64,000 nucleotides of DNA. Origin: Tolypeutes matacus (lineage: Eukaryota > Chordata > Mammalia > Cingulata > Chlamyphoridae). Location of the stretch: assembly GCA_026826555.1 (NCBI GenBank), contig JAKSZT010053764.1, forward strand, positions 31,817,487 through 31,881,486. Direction: 5' to 3'. Below, in pieces: positions 45,261 to 57,256 of this stretch; within the stretch, counting starts at the first letter, position 1; every line of letters begins with the position of its first letter. The position numbers were made by a program, and so were the translations under genes. The notes below the pieces were generated by a model. That model saw only the letters and a list, made by a program, of their open reading frames with translations. It ran no database searches and was not told the origin of the DNA.

Positions 45261-45617
45261 CCTACATGACAGTACAATACGGTGCTAGAATACTATGAGA
45301 GGAAAGAATACTCCGACTATGGGTACTATGAGAACATATAAAAGGAGACTCAAGCAAGAATGGTTGAGGGACAGGGATAACCCAGCTCTGATATAATGGA
45401 TGAATAGACACTATAGGCATAGGAGGAGGAAAAAGCAGGTCAGGGTAGAGATAACAAGTCCAACAACTTAGAAATGGGAAAGAACATGGCCTAGACATAG
45501 AACAGCAAGTGGTTCATCATTTGTTGGGGCATAGATGAAAGAGGAAAGTGGAGACAAAAAGGCTGGCCCATAAAGGGATCTTACCAAGCATGGAAGGATG
45601 AGTATATACCCAAGGTA
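45261..45617. other. No recognised feature
   Basis: Unassigned. The 78-codon minus frame is treated as chance. Confidence 0.4.
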
Positions 45618-45972
45618 AAAACATGTTCTTAATCTTAATCCCATTCCTGTGGGTGTGAACCTACTATAAATAGGACATTGTGAAGATGTTATTTTTAGTT
45701 AAGGTGTGGCCAACTGAAGCAGGGTGGGTCTTAATCCGGATTAATGGAGGTTTTATAAAGAGAACCCGAAGTCAGAGAGGCAAGAAAGGAGAGGATATCA
45801 CCATGTGATGGGAGGCAGAGATAGACACCAAGGAACCTCAAGGCTTGTGGCAAGCCAGCACCAGAACACTGCTGGCCCTGGGAGAAAGCAAGCTATGAGA
45901 CAATAAATTCCCATTGTTTAAGCCAATGCATTGTGAGGTATTTGTCATAGCAGCCTGGAAAACTGAGATACC
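45618..45972 (+). mobile_element. LTR, MaLR/ERVL-like, lineage type
   Basis: ttcttaatcttaatcccatt, gttaaggtgtggccaactga, gcagggtgggtcttaatccg, ataaattcccattgtttaag, then tcatagcagcctggaaaact. I recall this pattern from xenarthran sequences. AATAAA at 45903; the 3' part is complete and the 5' end less clear. Confidence 0.6.
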
Positions 45973-47838
45973 AAGCTAAGCAGTGTAGACTGTATCCCAA
46001 AGGCAATGATAACCTAAAATATGGTAGTATGTTGGAAAGGCAAAGGAGAGACAAATTCAGGGGATTTTAATGGATGGAATGGATAAAGCTTGATGATTGA
46101 TGTGGAGAGAGAGAGGAAAACTTAGGAGTAAGCTGGGCTATGTTTAGAAGCTGCTATAACTCTTTTGGATACAAAAAGGATATTTTGAAGAATGTTGGTG
46201 GACTTTTCACTACTCATTTACACTTTCTGTTCTTCATTTTCTTCAAATGTAAAGCAAAGGGTTTGGACTCCACGATCTTTGAAAGGCCTTACTTTACTCT
46301 AAATTTATACAATCCTGTGACTGCTTTTTAACTTTGTACATAAATGCAATTTTAGGGGAAATGCTTTTTGTACTACAGAGTCAATAAACTGAAAAGCAAT
46401 AAATGGCATCATACTGATATTTAACTATGATTTTACAGTTATTACAGGATGTCACAGTGAGAGAGATCAGGAAATTAGATACCACATGCTAATCTTTTAT
46501 AATGTTCTGTTTGAACTGTCAAAAAAATAAGGGTGGTTGATACTGCAGATCTAAAAAGATTAGATGAATTGTTGTAACTAGAATTAAAGTCAATAAGCAA
46601 ATTTCTATGAATAGTGAAACAGACCAAAAAGCTGATTGGTGGGGAAAAAAATGCATGGGAGAGAGAAGATAAGCAAGCTCAATTTTTTCTATTGTGTGTT
46701 TGCAAAAAATTATTGATTGCCCTGGTTTCAAGCACTAGATTTATCTTTTATGACACTTGAAAGCCAATGTTTGCTCTACAGCTTAAAGTTTATTTGGTGA
46801 GCTAATAAAGGCTCTACAGAATCTGAAGAAGAGGATAAAACTAAATGAGGATTTGACCTGAAAATCATACCAGATGGTCACTGAATCTCTGAAATGAATG
46901 TGAACCATTATTCAGAAGTCTTTCTAAACAAGAACTGAATGGAGAAAAGATTCCAGAGATAATCTCTAAATTATGACCCATAAACTAGTTGGAACCTGGT
47001 TGATGGGTTACTAGAGTTCTTTTGACCTGAAAAACTTTAGAAGCCAAATACAGGCTGTGGTGATTCAACTCTCTAATCTTCTGGTAGTGTGCTGGGATTA
47101 AATTTCTTGCATGTTAAATACTATATTTAGAATTAGGTATTATTATTTAGTTGGGTCCATGGAAAACCATGAGATGACATTGTATCTTAAATTCAAAATA
47201 CATATCTGGATGAAACTCAGGGATGGAGCGAGATGTCTATAACTTGCCAGATAGAATCTGAAAAATCATCAACAAATTTAGTTCAAAATAGTCTTGTCTC
47301 ATCATATTGCATAAAATTGTGTAAATAATCATTACATATCATGTTAGTAACTCAAATTTTCTTGAGGGAGAAGGGTTGTGTTTAGGCCTCACTTTGACAA
47401 AGTCTGTTAACCTTGAAGAATCTGATAAATATTCTGATCCCAAATAATAACCATAAATGATATCTTCTCATTGGATTAACAATTGAATTCTGATTCACCT
47501 TCTTCCCTGATTTCAATTTAAAATTGAGAATTACTTCTTGATATTCTCAAATAATCCTTTCTGCAGGGAGCTACAATCCTAATTTAGTTCTTTTCAATAA
47601 CAAATGTTTGAATTAGAGATCACTTTTTCATCTAGCAAATTCTCCCATGATGTAAATTTTTATGTGAATGAAATATTTCAAAGTAATTTTAGATATCTTA
47701 AGAATCCAAGGCCATAAATGAATTTTGATAACCCTTGGATTAGAGAACCAGGTTAGACTTAACCAGAATAATATTGCTTTACATAATTTTGTTGATGTCA
47801 TACTCAATCTATTTAGACCCTGCTATTTTATTGTCATT
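45973..47838. other. 1.9 kb repeat-poor, AT-rich, nothing recognised
   Basis: No repeat family, no coding signal. One of the longest unassigned blocks in the window. Confidence 0.4.
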
Positions 47839-49047
47839 TGGGGAGGGGGGTGTCCTTTTTTAAAATATATTTTTTATTTTTTCTAAAAGATACTTATATT
47901 ATGTAAAATACTACATAAAAAATATAAGGGATTTCCACATGCCCCACTCCCCACACCTCCCACTTTTTCCCACATTAAAAACTTCTTTCTTTATGTGGTA
48001 CATTCATTGCAATTGAACACATTTTGGAGCATTGCCACTAAACATGGATTATAGTTTACACTGTAGTTTACACTCTCTCCCACTCATTTCTATAGGTTAT
48101 AGCAGGATATATAATGGCCTGTATCTGTCGTTGCAATGTTATTCAGGACAATTCCAAGTCACAAAAGTGCCCCATATTACACGTCTTTTTCCCTCTCCCT
48201 GCCTTTGGCACCTGCAGTGGCCACTGTCTTCTCATCAATGATATAATTTCTTCCATTTCTAGAATCACAATAAGTCTATAGTAGAATACCAGTAAGTCCA
48301 TTCTCTCTAAGCCAAACTCAGCATATAAATGCACTACCTTCCCTGCAGCATGGGGCACAACTCCCGGGGATGAGCCTCCCTGGCACCAAGGGACTACTAC
48401 CAAGTACCAACTAGCAATACAACTAGAAAAAGACCTTGAATAAAAGGGGGAAAAGGTAAAGACAAATGAGTTTATATGGCTAAGAGACTTCAAAGTGAGT
48501 CGGGAGGTCATCCCGGAGGTAACGTTTATGTACATCTCTGCAGAATCTCATCGACTGCCAAAGTAGGTACTACCCCCAAATAGTGGGGCTCCTGAGGGCT
48601 CCAGAGACACCCAGGTCCTACAGTCATGGCAGATAGCTCCAGAGTTTGGTGCCTTGCCAGTGGGCCCTACTTTATAGTTTTTGCTCCCGAGTTGGACTCA
48701 GTTGTGACTTCTTTACCATACCTCTTCTGTCCCTTCTATTTGAACCTATAGTTGGTGCTGTAATTAGTAGCTGTATGTCCAGGAGACTTGAATCTTTGGA
48801 CTGTCCATGTGTCAGCTGGGCCCTGAGCCTCAGTGAAGTTGTAACACCTACTCTCCAGTTCATTGGACTCACCCAGGAAAACTAACAAGGATGAGAGGAT
48901 GGACAATCACCATACCAAGGAAACAAGAGAGTCTACAACTGCAAGCAAGAGAGTCCCATCCATCAGCCATATGGGCTCAAAGCCCCCTCTCAATAAGAGG
49001 TGGAGTGGACATCACCATCCTAGAATCCTCAGGATTGGGGAATAAAA
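47839..49047 (-). mobile_element. Lineage L1-type insertion with 5' inversion
   Basis: The T/A-rich tail (47855-47890) and the next 400 bp match 21521-21915 in the same orientation. From about 48290 the text is inverted: 48930-49045 (gccccctctcaataagaggt and around) is the reverse complement of 21945-22040. The segment order fits twin priming, the L1 mechanism that inverts the 5' part of an insert. A weak TSD candidate is tattgtcatt / tattgccatt (47829-47838, 49048-49057), one mismatch. The 130-codon minus frame at 48143-48535 lies across the junction and is not a gene. Confidence 0.75.
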
Positions 49048-49057
49048 TATTGCCATT

Positions 49058-50485
49058 CTTTAAGGGCAAGCACATTGCATATTTTGGAAATGTGCTTTAA
49101 GTATCCATGGGAATATTAATTCCCTGTTGGTGCCCAAATCAAGAAGAGTCAGCCAAGGTGAGGTGTCCATCCTGGTGCATTCATACCAGGGTTTGGGGTC
49201 TCAGATAGGGGAGCAATAATACTAGAATTGAAGATGTTTCCTGAATTGACAAGGAAAGGAGAGAACCAGAAGTGTGAGTCCCAAATCAAGTCAACAGAGA
49301 ATGAAGAGGGACAAGTCAGGGACAAGTACAAAGAGCAGGAATAAGGAACAAGACAAAAAAAGTAGATAAGTCAAGGGTGAAAAGCTGGGCTGAACCAGAA
49401 GTCAGTGAGCAAGGACAGGCCCTGGAACAGTGGTCATCTGTTGTGACCCAGCTCCTGGGCCAGGTTCTGGAGTCTCTGTCCTTGCAGATTGTTAGCAAGC
49501 AGGCCAGGCTGGACTCTGCAGGATTCACAGGACATTTTTTCCCAGCCTAGAAGCCATTGTAAGTTGTCACAGACCCAGCTCAGATGCCTGCTTTGTCTTC
49601 GAAACATAGGGAGCACCTGCTTTCAAGCAGAAGAAGGAGGGCAGGGACCATCTATCTTTACGAGTTCCAAGAAAGGGAGAAAGAAGCTGAACCACTTAAA
49701 AAAAGGTACAAGACTGTTTTTGTCTCACTTCTATTTTATTTATAATCCTTTTCCTCTTTCACCAGACCTCTGCTCCCTAGCACAGTGGCTTACATTTATC
49801 CTTGGAGTCCACATCTGACATCTCCTCCTTAGGGGGGATGGTGAGGTGTGAAGGAAAGACAAAGCTTTGAGTGTTCTCTAAGGATTAGCACGAGGCTAAC
49901 ATTCCCCTACATTTTTAATCGTTCCTGCATTAATCTAGCTAGCACCCTAGATCAACCAAGCTAAAAAGATTGCTACCTCCCACAGAGAACAGTTTTTCTA
50001 ATCTGTGCCATTAATCCTCTTATTTATCATGGAGAACTCAAGTACATATGTGAATGATGTTTCCAATGTGTCTGTAGAATCTTCCAGTATGTAACAGAAC
50101 CTCACTTCAAGCCACATTATGACCTAGACAAAGGAGGCTCCCTTCATCTCTTTCCCATCAATTAAGTCTTATTAAAATAAAAATGCAATTCTCACCTGAT
50201 AATACTTTACAGAAAATACCAGATAATAACAATATTTTATTTTAATAAAATGTGATGTTGCAGTATAAAGATGGCTCAGTTAAAAAAATTATAAACACCT
50301 TCTCATTATCAATTCAATCTCTTTTTATCCGAGAAATTAAAGTCCTAAAGAAGCCATTTAGATGCCCAATTCTCTTCTTTTAGCAACTGTAGCCAGGGTT
50401 ACTTCCCTTGTAATCAAATAGCTCTTTCAGAATCTCCAGAGTTAGATAATTTCAAGTTAAAGTTTTTCATGTGTACTACTTTTCT
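49058..50485. other. No recognised feature
   Basis: About 1.4 kb without a named repeat. Frames of 60-109 codons at 49149-49818 overlap on both strands, with no domain match. Confidence 0.4.
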
Positions 50486-50499
50486 AAAAGTTCATGTAT

Positions 50500-50683
50500 G
50501 GGAAGCGGCTGTGGCTCAATCGGTAGGGCTCCCGTTTACCATATGGGAGGCCCCGGGTTTGGTTCCTGGGGCCTCCTGGTGAAGGTAAGCCCGCCCGCAT
50601 GGTGTGGTTAGCTGACCCAGCGAGCACAAGCAGCAAGGGGGGGATAAATGAATAAATAAATTAAATCTTTAAAAAAATAAAAT
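50500..50683 (+). mobile_element. DAS-SINE, full length
   Basis: TSD aaaagttcatgtat (50486-50499, 50684-50697), perfect 14 bp. The B box reads gggtttggttcct, with two or three CpG-type C-to-T changes relative to other copies. Confidence 0.93.
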
Positions 50684-50697
50684 AAAAGTTCATGTAT

Positions 50698-51195
50698 CAG
50701 CTGATCATAAAATATATCATATTTTATGATATAAAATAGCAACCTACCCATACCCATAAAACTTAGACAACATAAGATTGACCACTGTCTAAATATCAAT
50801 TTCCTTAGACCAAAGTGGTTTAAAACATGTTCTATAGAAATTAAGGGGTTGCTTAACAAGGGTGGGGATTGTAGGTTCAAGCAGAGTAGTGGACCCACAA
50901 AACTAAAGCAGCTCCATTTTTAAAAGTTTTTTTTTTTTTGTATTGGAGTTCCTCAGAAGATTTCATTTGAAAATAGATTCCACTCTCCAAAATGTTGAAA
51001 CCTGTTACTTTATAAAATAGTCTTTTCCAAGCTGAGATAGAGTTCATTCTCTAAAAAATTCTTATAACCAGAAATATTTTATCACCTAGAATCACACCGA
51101 CATTACAGCTGTCTACCTTTGGAGGGGGAGAGGGCTAGGAAGGAACAGGCAGAAAAAATAGAAGAGAAACAAAGAAAAAGGTTTCACAGTTTCTC
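50698..51195. other. No recognised feature
   Basis: AT-rich, T tract at 50926-50939. Nothing identified. Confidence 0.4.
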
Positions 51196-51830
51196 TTCAC
51201 CAAGTACAATAAATGTTTGCCATTGAGCATTAGCCATTTCTTGGAATTAAAACTCAAGGGGCTCCCCAGCAATTTCATTCCTATATATTTGTACATGGGA
51301 AGAGAAAACCCAAATCCACAAAAAAGGCTTATATGGAAACATTCATAGCAAATGTCTTCATAACAGCCCCAAACTGGACTAAGACCAGATGTCGATCGCA
51401 GGATAAACAAACTGTGGTACATCCATATAATGGAACTACCATGCAACAAAAATGAATGAACTACTGATGCAAGAAACAACATGAATAAATCTCAGAACTG
51501 TTGTGCCGACTGAAAGAAACCAGACCAGCCAAAAGACACAAAAGAGTACATACTGTATGGTTCCATTCACATGAACTTCTAGAATAGGCAAATCTAACTA
51601 TGGTAGAAAAAAAATCAGAATTATGTGACTTCAGAGAGGAGTGTTAAACTAGGAAGGGGCACAAGGGAAATTTCTAGGATGTTGGAAATATTGTTTTGAC
51701 TGAGATATGGGTTACATGAGAATAGCTATTTGTCGAAACTGATCAAATGATACACAAGATTTGTACATTTCACTGTATGAAAAATTTTATCTCAAACTTA
51801 AATTGTGGGAAAAATACTCAACTGAAAAAT
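51196..51830 (+). mobile_element. Old L1M 3' end
   Basis: cccagcaatttcattcctat, aaacattcatagcaaatgtc, caaactgtggtacatccata, gtatggttccattcacatga, caagatttgtacatttcact: ORF2 end and 3' UTR, sense, strongly diverged. Confidence 0.7.
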
Positions 51831-52650
51831 CAGATGTGGAAAAAATTACAAGAAAATATAAAAATGTATCTTTATGAACTCAGAGTAGAAAAGAAATTCT
51901 TAAGCAAGACACCAAAACTTTTGTATAGAAAATATTAATAGAACTTTAACAAAATTTAAAACTTACATGAAAAGAGTCAATTCAGAAATGACTGATAAAT
52001 ATCTAAAAGGATGCTTGACCTCACTAGAAATCAGGTAAAAGGAAATTTTTAAATGATGAACTATTTAATACCTATCAGACTGACAATGATTTCAGAGTCT
52101 TGTGATCTGGTGAAACTGTGGGACTGAGTACTATGGGATCATCAATTGGTTCAGTCATTTTAATAAAAAGGCACATCCTAGTACTGAGCAATTGAATTTC
52201 TGTTATATCCCTAGAGAAACTCTTATATGGGCACAAGAAGAACATACAAGGATGGTAATTGTAGCAGAATTTGTAGTAGTGAAAAAATGGATTCTATCTC
52301 AATGTCCATCAATGAAGAAATAAAAGGAGGTATACTCATATGACATATTATATGGCATTTAAAAAGAATACACTAGATCTACATGTATCAAGATGGATAG
52401 ATCTCAAACACATAATGTTAAAAGAAATTTAATTCTGTGTTTAGCCTATAGAACATATTCACATGCAAACAGATAAAAACTGGATTAGAAGGATTCTCAC
52501 TGAAATCTTGATATTGGCTACCTCTGGGGAGCAAAAAAGGAAAAATAAGAGAATTGATGGTTGAAAGGGATTTTATCTTTATCTGAAATGTTATACCTGG
52601 AAGAAGCATCCATATATCAATAAACAACTCTTGATCCATATCTCATACCT
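51831..52650 (+). mobile_element. Old L1M ORF2-end fragment
   Basis: ggatgcttgacctcactaga, tatttaatacctatcagact, atcaattggttcagtcattt, caatgtccatcaatgaagaa, aagatggatagatctcaaac. A second, separate L1M 3' region in the same orientation. Confidence 0.65.
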
Positions 52651-53280
52651 TATACATGAAATTGATCATAATTATTTAGGTGTTGATTCTAGTTGGTGAC
52701 CTTGGGCTAGGCAAAGAGTCCTTAGATATGACACCTAAAGCCCAAGCCATAAAAAAAAAAAGTTGTAAATTGGACTTCATCAAAATTAAAAACTTTGTTC
52801 TGTGAAAGACCATGTTGAAAGCATGGAAATGCAAGCCAAAAACTGGGAGCAAATATTTTCAAATCACATATGTGATAGCAAACCAGTATCCTGAATATAT
52901 GAAGAACTATCAAAACTCAACAACAAGCAAATGAACAACCCAATTTTTAAAAATGGCAAAGATTTGAACAGGCATCTCACCAAAGGTGATATTCAGATGG
53001 CCAAGAAGCATATGAAAGATACTCAACATCATTAGTCATTAGGAGAATGTAAATATAAACCACAGTGAGATAGCACTATTGGAATAGCAAAAAAAAAACA
53101 AAAAAAAAAAACCTCAACCAACTAACCAAACAAAAAAACCCTTACAATACAAAGTGCTGACAAGGATGAGGAGCAACTGGAATTCTTGTATACTGCATGA
53201 TGGTACAGCCACTTTGGAAAATCCTTGGGCAAAGAAATATATGTGCACCAGATTAAATAAGGTAGCTTACAAAGAAATAG
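52651..53280 (+). mobile_element. Old L1M ORF2 fragment
   Basis: ttggacttcatcaaaattaa, agcaaatattttcaaatcac, gtatcctgaatatatgaaga, aaagatttgaacaggcatct, tggtacagccactttggaaa: an internal-to-late ORF2 segment in sense orientation. Confidence 0.78.
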
Positions 53281-54214
53281 CAAGAGCAAGAGAATATGGT
53301 TGGGGTGCCCACAGCATCTGCTACAACCCCCAGGTAACTGCACTTCAATTCTGAATTTACTGAGGGCTGCCAGGTTCTTGTAAGAAGGCCAATTCAGCTA
53401 TAAAAACTCATAGTCTTGCTTTTCCCACAATGCTTTTTCCTCAACCCTGACTAAGAAACGCAAGAAAGAGGAGGAAAAATGGGATGGTGCCTACCAATGC
53501 CAGACCCAACAAAACCCAAAGCCTATACACCAAAGTCCTGTCTATTTTGAGGTAAGCCTTTGTGGCCCTACAGCATGCCCTGGGTTATCAATATCAGATT
53601 CCACTACCTCCACAGGGAATGCTGCCCACCAGAGAAGAAGAATGCTTTTGCCATTTGAGGTTCCTGAGTGTGAATCTAGTGAAGAAAAAGGAGAAGGAAG
53701 TGGGGGAGGGGCAGGGGAAGAGGAGAAAATCGAAGAAGGGAAGTAAAACAAAGGGAAGGGAAAAGAAATGAAGGGAAGGGAAACAGGGAAGGGAAATGGG
53801 AAGGGAAATGAAGTGAAGGGAAAGGGAAGAACAAGGGAAGGAAAGGTACAATAGCCCCCACATTTCTGCCAACACCTGACCCAGCTTAGCACAACTCCCA
53901 GGCAGCCCTGGTGTTCTTTCTCTCCATATGGAACTAGGCCCAGAACTGTAGCGCTTCGTGCCATTTAAAGTATTCTGGAAACTTGCATCCCACATCTGTA
54001 TCTCCTCTATGAACTCTTCTGGATCTGCTGCCGTATGCCAAATGTTACTTATATCTCTAGGAGATCTAAGTTTGATCGTGGTGTCTATGAATTTTGAAAT
54101 TCTGAATCCTGTCCTGCAACCTCCTATGGTAGATTCATGATAGTGATATACAAAAAAGAACCCAAGGCAAGGGTCCCCTTTATTGATTTCTTTCCATGGG
54201 AAACTCTATTAGAT
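53281..54214. other. Unassigned except a purine tract
   Basis: 53281-53680 and 53851-54214 show no repeat family. Long minus-strand frames here owe their length to the purine tract. Confidence 0.4.
53690..53850. repeat. (GGGAA)n-rich purine tract
   Basis: About 160 bp of nearly pure purine on the plus strand with repeated gaagggaa and aagggaagg units. Could form a triplex. Confidence 0.9.
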
Positions 54215-54605
54215 AATTTTTTAAAATAAATTTTATTAGGTACAATTTACATACAATAAAATGCCCTCATTTAAAACATGCAGCTAATGAAATTTGACAA
54301 ATGTATATCCCTGTATAATCACCATTACAATTAAGAAACAGAACATTTCCATAATCCCAAAAAGTTTTTCTCATGACCCTTGCAGCCAATCTCTGTTCCA
54401 CCACCAGCCCCAGAAAACCACAGCTCTGCTTTCTGTTACGATAGATTAGTTTTGCCTTTTCTAGAATTTCATATAAATGTAATTATACATTATGTACTCT
54501 TTCATGATTGATTTTTTTTTTCATTCAACATAATTTTTAAATTCATTTATGTTATTGTATGTGTTAGTAGTTAACTACCTTTTATTGCTGAAGAGAATTC
54601 CCAAT
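54215..54605 (-). mobile_element. L1M 3' UTR, antisense
   Basis: acatacaataaaatgccctc, gaaatttgacaaatgtatat, acagaacatttccataatcc, ttgccttttctagaatttca: antisense L1M/L1ME text. Confidence 0.75.
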
Positions 54606-55296
54606 CATTTTAATATAAAGACGTTTTCACTTCTGGATTGAGAGCTAGACCAATGAAAGCAAACTGAAATGTATAAAGAAGCCAGGCAAGTAAGGTAAAT
54701 GAGAGAAAGGGGTAAATAAGAAAATGTATTCTTTAAGTCCTAAACACTATTTTTTGTCTTTATTTTCCAAAGAAACATTTCATTCTTTTTCCAAACTTAA
54801 GGAAAACAGAAGTCTAAGTATGTTAAATGGCAATTGACACTTTGCCTTGATTTCCGGGGGAGGAGGGGTAGACAACAAAGAATGAAGGGGATAGCGGCAA
54901 AGCACAGAGCCCATATCCAGCTAAAGGAAGCAACTTTGCCACATGGGAATGTGGGGTCAGGTTTCATATCTTATTATTATTCCAGAGCAGCTGGAAATCT
55001 GGGTTTTTATGTGAAAGATTCTGAGTTTAAAATACTGGAAATAAATTCAAATGTAACTTCAAATCCACCCCCATCCCCCACCCCACCCTACTCCACACTA
55101 CATGCTTTCTGGGGAGCCACACTAGTCCTGCTAGGACCTTCCAGTCTGGAGAGAATCCCAGAGTTGGCTTACCTCACTGGCAACATGGAAAAGAAGGGGG
55201 AAAGGAGAAGAAAAAATCATTCTAGGGTCCAGAGAAAAAAAGAGGAAAAAAATGTTTGCTACAGACCAGTTATTATTATTTATTTCTCCTCACTAG
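54606..55296. other. No recognised feature
   Basis: Includes the 170-codon frame 54834-55346, the second longest near here. It has low-complexity P- and K/E-rich parts (PPPSPTPP, EKKGERRRKN) and runs into MER5-like sequence, so I judge it non-coding. Confidence 0.45.
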
Positions 55297-55468
55297 ACGA
55301 GTGTTTCTTAACCATGGTGAGAAGTACATACATTGAAATGACCTAGAGAAGGAAAATGCAGATCCTCAGGTCCTCTCCAGATTTATTTAATTTCTGGTGG
55401 TTAACAAGTGAATCTGCATTTTAACAAATTCCGTGAGAAATTCTTATCCACGTTAAAATCTGACATCA
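55297..55468 (+). mobile_element. MER5A-like MITE fragment
   Basis: gtttcttaaccatggtgaga, ttgaaatgacctagagaagg, gtgaatctgcattttaacaa follow MER5A (hAT-Charlie) layout. Ends diverged. Confidence 0.5.
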
Positions 55469-55654
55469 ACAACATTGGGTTTTTGAGCCTTTAGTACAAA
55501 GCTCAGTTTCCATTGGGAGTCCATTTTGTCCTATATCTAAACTTGAGGCCTTTTCTTATGGGAAGAGCACATGAAAGAAGCAAAGACCTTGAGTGCCCCC
55601 TAGGGATTAGCTTGGACAGTGAACAGCTTTATAACTGTTAAGTGATTTTTCAGG

Positions 55655-55805
55655 TGTTAGGAATAATAATAATAGGTAGTATTTTTGTACTCTTACTAGC
55701 CTCAGACATTGTGATTGGCAATCCACATAAATTGTTTCATTTAATCCTTGAGGCAAGAGCTATTATTACCTGCATTTTACAGAGGAGGAAATTCACCTGC
55801 AAATC
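55655..55805 (-). mobile_element. MIR fragment
   Basis: ttgtttcatttaatccttga, gcaagagctattattacctg, attttacagaggaggaaatt: antisense MIR core. Confidence 0.72.
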
Positions 55806-55849
55806 CAATGACACAATTGCATATATTTTCTTTACTTGGCTTCTAAGAC

Positions 55850-57190
55850 ACCATACTTTTACATTTGCCTCCTATCTCATTGATATAATTCTTTCTCAGT
55901 CCTCATTGCTATTCCCCTGCTCCCCGCAAGACCTCTCAATTTGGCATGTCCCAGGGATCGGCGCTTGATTTTCTTCTTTCCTTGTACTCTACTCACTTCT
56001 GTAATGAATGCCTTTATCTATAAGCCAAGGACACCCAAATTTAGACCTCATGACCAAACATCTCTCCTGAACTCCGGATTTATAAATGCAACCATCTACT
56101 TGGCATATCTACTTGGATGCTTCATAGATATCTCAAACTTAACATGCCTAAAAATGAAATTCTTATCTTTCCCATTTTAGTTCAATCCTTTCAAGTGCCC
56201 ATACCAAAAACTTTGGTATCATTCTTGACTCCTTTCATTTCATTCCCTCCACCTCCCCAGCTACCACCCTGGTTTGAGTCATCATTTTCTCTAGCCTGGG
56301 TTATTTCTTACCTCTTACTTGGTCCTCTTTCTTCCTAACTTGCCTTTCAAAAGACTAGGCCCAACATAGAAACCAAAATGATCTTCCTAAAGTATAACTC
56401 AGATCATACCATTCCTCTGCCTAAAATCCTCCCAAGGCTTCCCATTTCACCCAGAACAAATGCCAAAGTCCTTAAAATGGCCAACAAGTCTCTACAAGCA
56501 GCCCCCCCCCCGCCATCATCTCTTTTACCTCATCTCCCGTTACTCTCTTCCTCGTTCATTCCACTCCAACACACATTGGTGTCCATGCTATTTCCTACAA
56601 GTGCTTGGCTTGTTTCTGTCTTAAGGCTTTTGCCCTGGATCTTTCATCTGCCTAGAATACTCTTCCCCCAGGTATCCACTTGGCTAGTGACCTCACCTCC
56701 TGCAAACTTTTACTCAAAATGTGGCCTTCCTTGTCTCCTCTACTTAAAATTGCAATCTGTCTCTCCCCCTGCACTCCCAAACCCCTTATCATGCTCTACT
56801 TTTTCCATAACAATTTATGACTCTCCAACATACAATACAATTGAACTATTTACTATGTTTATTCGTGTTTTTTTTTTTTTTTTTTTAAGATTTTATTTAT
56901 TTATTCATTCATCCCCCTGTTGCTGCTTGTGCTCACTGGGTCAGCCAACCATGCCGCGCGGGCACGCCCGCCTGCACCAGGAGGCCCCGGGAACCGAACC
57001 AGGGCCTCCCATATGGTAAACGGGAGCCCCACTGATTGAGCCACAGCCGCCTCCCGTGTTTTGTTTTTTTCCCCACTATAGTGTAAGCTCCAAAAAGGCA
57101 GGGCTTTTTGTCTGTTCTGTTTACCAACATATCCCAAACATATAGATCAGTGCCTGAAATATGATAGCAATAGGTGTTGAATGAATAAGA
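55850..57190 (+). mobile_element. L2, 1.15 kb, split by a DAS copy
   Basis: Long ordered L2 match: atctcaaacttaacatgcct, cttgactcctttcatttcat, actcagatcataccattcct, gtgtccatgctatttcctac, ttttactcaaaatgtggcct, then after the DAS copy agtgtaagctccaaaaaggc, agtgcctgaaatatgatag and the L2 terminus ttgaatgaata. Frames up to 213 codons here are relics and chance. Confidence 0.72.
56872..57054 (-). mobile_element. DAS-SINE in L2
   Basis: Full-length minus-strand copy with a few more changes than the others (gccgcgcgggcacgcc in the body). Short TSD around cgtgtttt (56864-56871, 57055-57062). Confidence 0.9.
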
Positions 57191-57256
57191 CAGGGAGAGG
57201 TTATATTATTTGCCCTAAGTACTTCAATAAACCATTTGAGAAGCAAATCAGAATAA

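Noticed and set aside
48143..48535. 130-codon minus-strand frame
   Set aside because: Crosses the inversion junction of an L1-type insertion.
53542..53995. 133-140-codon minus frames rich in F, P and S
   Set aside because: Translation of the purine tract; no protein family.
54834..55346. 170-codon open frame
   Set aside because: Low-complexity proline and lysine stretches, ends in a MER5-like element, no start or splice context.
56378..57019. 213-codon open frame, the longest in the window
   Set aside because: It runs through L2 sequence into an antisense DAS-SINE and ends in SINE text; no domain features.
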